A DNA stretch of 64,000 nt from Gemmatimonas aurantiaca (GTDB lineage: Bacteria > Gemmatimonadota > Gemmatimonadetes > Gemmatimonadales > Gemmatimonadaceae). Positions 61,069 to 64,000 of this stretch are shown here, one piece after another. The notes below the pieces were generated by a model, which worked only from the letters and a program-made list of their open reading frames with translations, had not been told where the DNA came from and searched no databases. The translations under genes were made by a program, and so were the position numbers. The stretch lies in assembly GCF_037190085.1 (NCBI RefSeq), contig NZ_JBBCJO010000011.1:62001-126000 (forward strand), written 5' to 3'. The stretch's first letter is position 1; every line of letters starts with the position of its first letter.

Positions 61069-61494
61069 TCAGGCCGCGTTGGCGGCGCCGGCCGCGGCCG
61101 GGTTGGCCAGCACCCGCGTGATGCGGACGCCGAAGTGTTCGCCGAGGACCACCACTTCGCCTTCCGCGAAGCGCCGATCGCCGACATAGATGTCGATCGG
61201 TTCACCGGCGAGCCGGTCGAGCTGGATCACCGAACCGCGGCCCAGGCGCAGGATCTCCTGCACCGTCATGCTCGTACGCCCGAGCTCGATGGACACGGGC
61301 AGGGTGAGATCGAGCAGGATGCCGATCGGCACTTCGGTGGTGCCCAGCATCGTCTGCTCGAAATCGGTGAGCTGCGGGGCGCGGGCCTGGGGCGGCGCGG
61401 CGACCGTCTCTTCCTTGAGCGACGAGATCGGTTGCCCGGCTGCCTTGGCCGCCTGGGCGCTGGCGACGAGAGCGTCGATTTCGGCGGGATTCAT
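61069..61494 (-). CDS. fliN: Flagellar motor switch protein FliN
   Basis: A 141-residue C-ring protein. The C-terminal SpoA domain has VPIGILLDLTLPVSIELGRT, LRLGRGSVIQLDRLAGEP and VLGEHFGVRITRV. The N-terminal ~45 residues are Ala-rich, with NPAEIDALVASAQAA. The start overlaps the fliM stop by 4 nt. It forms the switch complex lower ring with FliM. Confidence 0.96.
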   Translation of the reverse strand: MNPAEIDALVASAQAAKAAGQPISSLKEETVAAPPQARAPQLTDFEQTMLGTTEVPIGILLDLTLPVSIELGRTSMTVQEILRLGRGSVIQLDRLAGEPIDIYVGDRRFAEGEVVVLGEHFGVRITRVLANPAAAGAANAA

Positions 61495-62486
61495 GCGGAG
61501 GTCCGGGAGTCGGGGGTCGGAGCAGTGGGGAGCGCATCGACGATGCGTACCGCGAGATTGCCGTTCACGCGGCCGGCGTGGCCGATGAAGCGTTCCTGCG
61601 TGCCGGCGCGAATGAGCACGCGCGCGTCCTTCGGGATGGCCGTCGGGATGACACTCCCTTCGGTGACCTGCGCGAGATCGCGCATCGACAGCTGAAAGTC
61701 GGGAAGACGGGCGATCAACGGCACCTTCGTGGCGCGCAGGGCGGCTTCGCTGCGCTGCCGGGTGAGATCGCGCTCCTGCTCGTTGGTGCTGAGCAACGCG
61801 AGTCGCTGTTGACCGCTCGACGTGAAGAACTTGTCGAGCACGGAGAACGGCAGGCAGAGCAACAACAGGCTGCTCACGCTGCCGGTGTTCACTTCCACAT
61901 TGGCCACGAGCACCGGATCCTCGCGGTTGACCACCTGCAGGATTTCCGGCGACGATTCGAAGCCCGTGATGTTGAGATCCATCGATACATGATCCTGCCA
62001 GATCTCCTGCAGGAGTGCCGTGATCTTGTCGGCGACGTTGCGCACCGCCATGCGTTCGATGGGCGTGAGCGCGCGGGTGAGCGCCGATCCCGTGCCTTCA
62101 CCGCCGAACAGGCGATCGACGATGTACGTGCTGAATTCGGGTCCCACATCGATCACACCCTTCTGTCCGGTGCCGGCGATGTCGAAGATGTAGGACGAAC
62201 AGGGCATCGGCAGCGAGAGCGTGAACTCGCCGAAGGAGAACTGCTCCACGCTCTGCAGACGGACTTCGATCTGCCCGCGCACGCGGGAGATGAGCCACGC
62301 TTCGAGCCCCTTCACGAGGCGCTCGTACATCGCTTCGAGAGTCCGCAGGCGCTCCTTGGAGACGCGATGCGGACGCCGGAAGTCGTACACCTGTACATCG
62401 AGACCGACGGCGGCCGTGGGCAGACCACGCGCGGTGCCGCCAAGCAGGCGATCGATGTCGGTTTGACTGAGCGTTTCCGAAGTCAT
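61491..62486 (-). CDS. fliM: Flagellar motor switch protein FliM
   Basis: A 331-residue switch protein. The N-terminal CheY-P binding peptide LSQTDIDRLLGG is kept, the middle CheC-like domain spans residues ~45-235, and the C-terminal SpoA domain ends with AGTQERFIGHAGRVNGNLAV. It receives CheY-P and sets rotor direction. It starts 43 bp after fliL. Confidence 0.96.
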   Translation of the reverse strand: MTSETLSQTDIDRLLGGTARGLPTAAVGLDVQVYDFRRPHRVSKERLRTLEAMYERLVKGLEAWLISRVRGQIEVRLQSVEQFSFGEFTLSLPMPCSSYIFDIAGTGQKGVIDVGPEFSTYIVDRLFGGEGTGSALTRALTPIERMAVRNVADKITALLQEIWQDHVSMDLNITGFESSPEILQVVNREDPVLVANVEVNTGSVSSLLLLCLPFSVLDKFFTSSGQQRLALLSTNEQERDLTRQRSEAALRATKVPLIARLPDFQLSMRDLAQVTEGSVIPTAIPKDARVLIRAGTQERFIGHAGRVNGNLAVRIVDALPTAPTPDSRTSA

Positions 62487-62529
62487 GAGCGTGAGCGGAG
62501 TAGGCGAGCGCGCGGGAAAGCGAACCGGG

Positions 62530-63090
62530 TTACTGGACGACGAACTGCGGGAAGTAGAGCCGCTTCACCGACTGCTTGCCGAAACGCGCGTCGACGGCGG
62601 CCTGCAGTTCACTCTTGAACTGGTCGCGCTGCGTGATGTCGGTGAGCTGATCCACCGTCTTCGTGCCCAGGGCGGTGAGCACGATGTCCCGGAGCTCCGC
62701 ATCGCGGGCCTTGAACTGCTCGAGCGCGGGCGGCTTGCCCGCTTCGATCGCGACCGTGAGCAGGAGGAAACGACTGCCCCCGCTGCCCGCCGGATTGAGC
62801 ACGAGATTCTCGAGCAGCAGGACTTCTGCCGCTCCACCGCCTTTGGCGCCCTCCCCGCCATGCCCACCCTCCGCGGGGGCTCCATGTTCTCCGCCGGCCT
62901 CGCCTTCAGCGGCACTGTCGGCTGCCACCACCGGCGTGGCTTTGCCCATCTTCTTGGCGGCCATGGGACCGAGCACGGCGGCACCGGTGCCACCACCCAC
63001 GGCAAGTCCAACGGCCACCATCCCGATCAGGAGCGGGAGCTTGGGCTTGGACGGAGCGGCTTCGGCGGCTTGTGGCTGTTCGCTGGACAT
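62530..63090 (-). CDS. fliL: Flagellar basal body protein FliL
   Basis: A 186-residue single-pass membrane protein from the ATG at 63090. The transmembrane helix is LLIGMVAVGLAVGGGTGAAV (residues ~20-40). A Gly/Glu/His-rich linker (GEAGGEHGAPAEGGHGGEG) leads to a stomatin-like FliL domain ending with KRLYFPQFVVQ. FliL surrounds the stator at the motor. It heads the fliL-fliM-fliN-fliOP operon, with a sigma-54 element 42 bp upstream. Confidence 0.9.
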   Translation of the reverse strand: MSSEQPQAAEAAPSKPKLPLLIGMVAVGLAVGGGTGAAVLGPMAAKKMGKATPVVAADSAAEGEAGGEHGAPAEGGHGGEGAKGGGAAEVLLLENLVLNPAGSGGSRFLLLTVAIEAGKPPALEQFKARDAELRDIVLTALGTKTVDQLTDITQRDQFKSELQAAVDARFGKQSVKRLYFPQFVVQ

Positions 63091-63131
63091 AAACAGAGGG
63101 CGATAGAGTGGAGACGTCGCCCGCAGGAAAA

Positions 63132-63146
63132 GCAGTCTGTGTGCCA
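63132..63146 (-). promoter_or_regulatory. Sigma-54 type promoter of the fliL operon
   Basis: On the minus strand TGGCAC-ACAGA-CTGC (63146 to 63132) fits TGGCAC-N5-TTGC except one base, with the GG and GC 10 nt apart. It lies 42 bp upstream of the fliL ATG. The rest of the 297-bp gap to flgE (63147-63387) shows nothing else I can support. Confidence 0.8.
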
Positions 63147-63387
63147 CGGAAATCCGTTGCCGGGATTCCGCATGTAAGTGCAAGTGGTGAAACGACTTGC
63201 AGAATTTGTTGTTCGATGAGAACGGGCCGTGGAGGCCGGCGGGGGCCCGGCAAATACCGACAGTGTCCGCAATTTCCGGCAGAAAGTGCCGGGACATTCG
63301 ATGTGCGCGATGGACGCGCCGTACGTCGCCTGCCGGCCGGAAACACCGCCCCATGCCGGGGCGGCGTCCGGTCAGCCAGTCAGATCA

Positions 63388-64000
63388 TTACCGCTTGATG
63401 GTCATCAGTTCCTGCAGCATTTCATCCGAGGTGCTGACCACCTTGCCGTTGGCCTGGAAGCCGCGCTGGGCCACGATCATGTTCGTGAACTCCTGCGCCA
63501 GGTCGACGTTGGACATTTCCAGCGCACCCGAGGTGAGCTGCGACTGCGACCCTTCCAGGGCGAAGCCCAGCACGGCGCCGCCGGAGTTGGCCGACTCCTG
63601 GTACATGTTGTCGCCGATGCGCAGCAGACCGCTCGGGTTGTTGAAGTCGGCGAGTACGATGCGGGCGAGCGGCGACGTGGTGCCGTTCGTGAAGAACCCC
63701 GTGATCAGGCCGAAGCGGTCGATCGAGAAGTTCTGCAGTGTGCCGGCCGTATACCCGTTCTGGTCGCGCAGCACGGCCGTCGAGGCCGTCGAGGCGAACT
63801 GCGTCAGGCCGTTCACCCCACCACCCAGCACCAGGTCGATGCGCACCGGATTGGCGCCGGGCACGGCGAAGTTCAGCGTGGCACTGATGTTGGTGTTGAG
63901 CAGGCCCGCGTTGTCGAACGTGAACGTGCCGCTGTTCTCGCTCGTGGTGGCCGTGTCGGGGCTCATGAAGTAGCCGATCTTGATCTGCGAATTGATCGGC
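63388..64000 (-). CDS. flgE: Flagellar hook protein FlgE, C-terminal part cut by window edge
   Basis: The frame is open to the window's right edge, so only the last ~203 residues are visible. They show the hook family pattern: IDLVLGGGVNGLTQFAS, NPSGLLRIGDNMYQ and the C-terminal helix SNVDLAQEFTNMIVAQRGFQ with KVVSTSDEMLQELMTIKR. FlgE makes the universal joint of the flagellum. It lies upstream of fliL on the same strand but is separated from it by a 297-bp gap that holds fliL's own promoter. Confidence 0.93.
   Translation of the reverse strand, partial: PINSQIKIGYFMSPDTATTSENSGTFTFDNAGLLNTNISATLNFAVPGANPVRIDLVLGGGVNGLTQFASTASTAVLRDQNGYTAGTLQNFSIDRFGLITGFFTNGTTSPLARIVLADFNNPSGLLRIGDNMYQESANSGGAVLGFALEGSQSQLTSGALEMSNVDLAQEFTNMIVAQRGFQANGKVVSTSDEMLQELMTIKR

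Overview
The window is high-GC bacterial DNA with densely packed genes, many of them joined by ATGA, GTGA or TGATG stop/start overlaps. There is no rRNA or other taxonomic marker. The run of secreted six-bladed-propeller-like proteins, the short regulatory-domain-plus-TonB-plug protein and the overall gene content suggest a Gemmatimonadota bacterium (Gemmatimonas-like). This is an inference from gene content with moderate confidence.

Layout. 1-3.2 kb: two ABC-2 type exporter ATPase/permease pairs. 3.2-4.5 kb: a marR-nitroreductase operon (leftward) with a readable promoter and operator. 4.6-7.3 kb: tRNA-Cys, then an AbiEi/AbiEii-like toxin-antitoxin operon bracketed by two direct copies of a ~125-bp structured repeat. 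7.3-16.3 kb: an exported duplicated-domain protein, two CPA2-type antiporters, a glycosyltransferase, a HAD phosphatase, NhaA and an S41 protease. 16.3-24.2 kb: an exported protein with a putative outer-membrane barrel, a methyltransferase, cysE, cysK, rmuC, a HipA-like kinase and an acidic orphan. 24.2-27.7 kb: an ABC exporter and a lipoprotein.

Motility dominates the rest. An EAL-HDOD protein, motAB and a kinase-like protein precede the operon flgF-flgG-flgA-flgH-flgI-flgJ-flgN-flgK-csrA (38.2 to 31.7 kb, leftward). A second operon is fliQ-fliR-flhB-flhA-flhF-flhG-fliA followed by a SwrB-like gene (51.6 to 44.2 kb). A third is fliL-fliM-fliN-fliOP (63.1 to 59.3 kb). flgE is cut by the right edge. 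Each of the three flagellar operons has a sigma-54 type -24/-12 element 42-50 bp upstream of its first gene. This suggests sigma-54 control of hook/basal-body and export genes, with late genes presumably under the FliA encoded in the second operon.

Between the first two flagellar operons lie four tandem secreted propeller-like proteins (38.5-43.0 kb) and a second nucleotidyltransferase pair resembling a toxin-antitoxin module (43.0-44.2 kb). Between the second and third operons lies a respiratory locus. It has a B-family heme-copper enzyme subunit I that lacks the usual active-site tyrosine, a CuA subunit II, a 55-residue membrane subunit, a SCO protein and a divergent cytochrome b/ferredoxin/MvhD-like fusion.

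Two copies of a ~190-bp hairpin-forming, MITE-like repeat sit in convergent intergenic gaps at 11.2 and 59.1 kb. Strongest leads: the unusual heme-copper/cytochrome b locus, the propeller array, the two nucleotidyltransferase modules with their repeats and operators, the FlhG that has lost its P-loop lysines, and the two unassigned repeat families.
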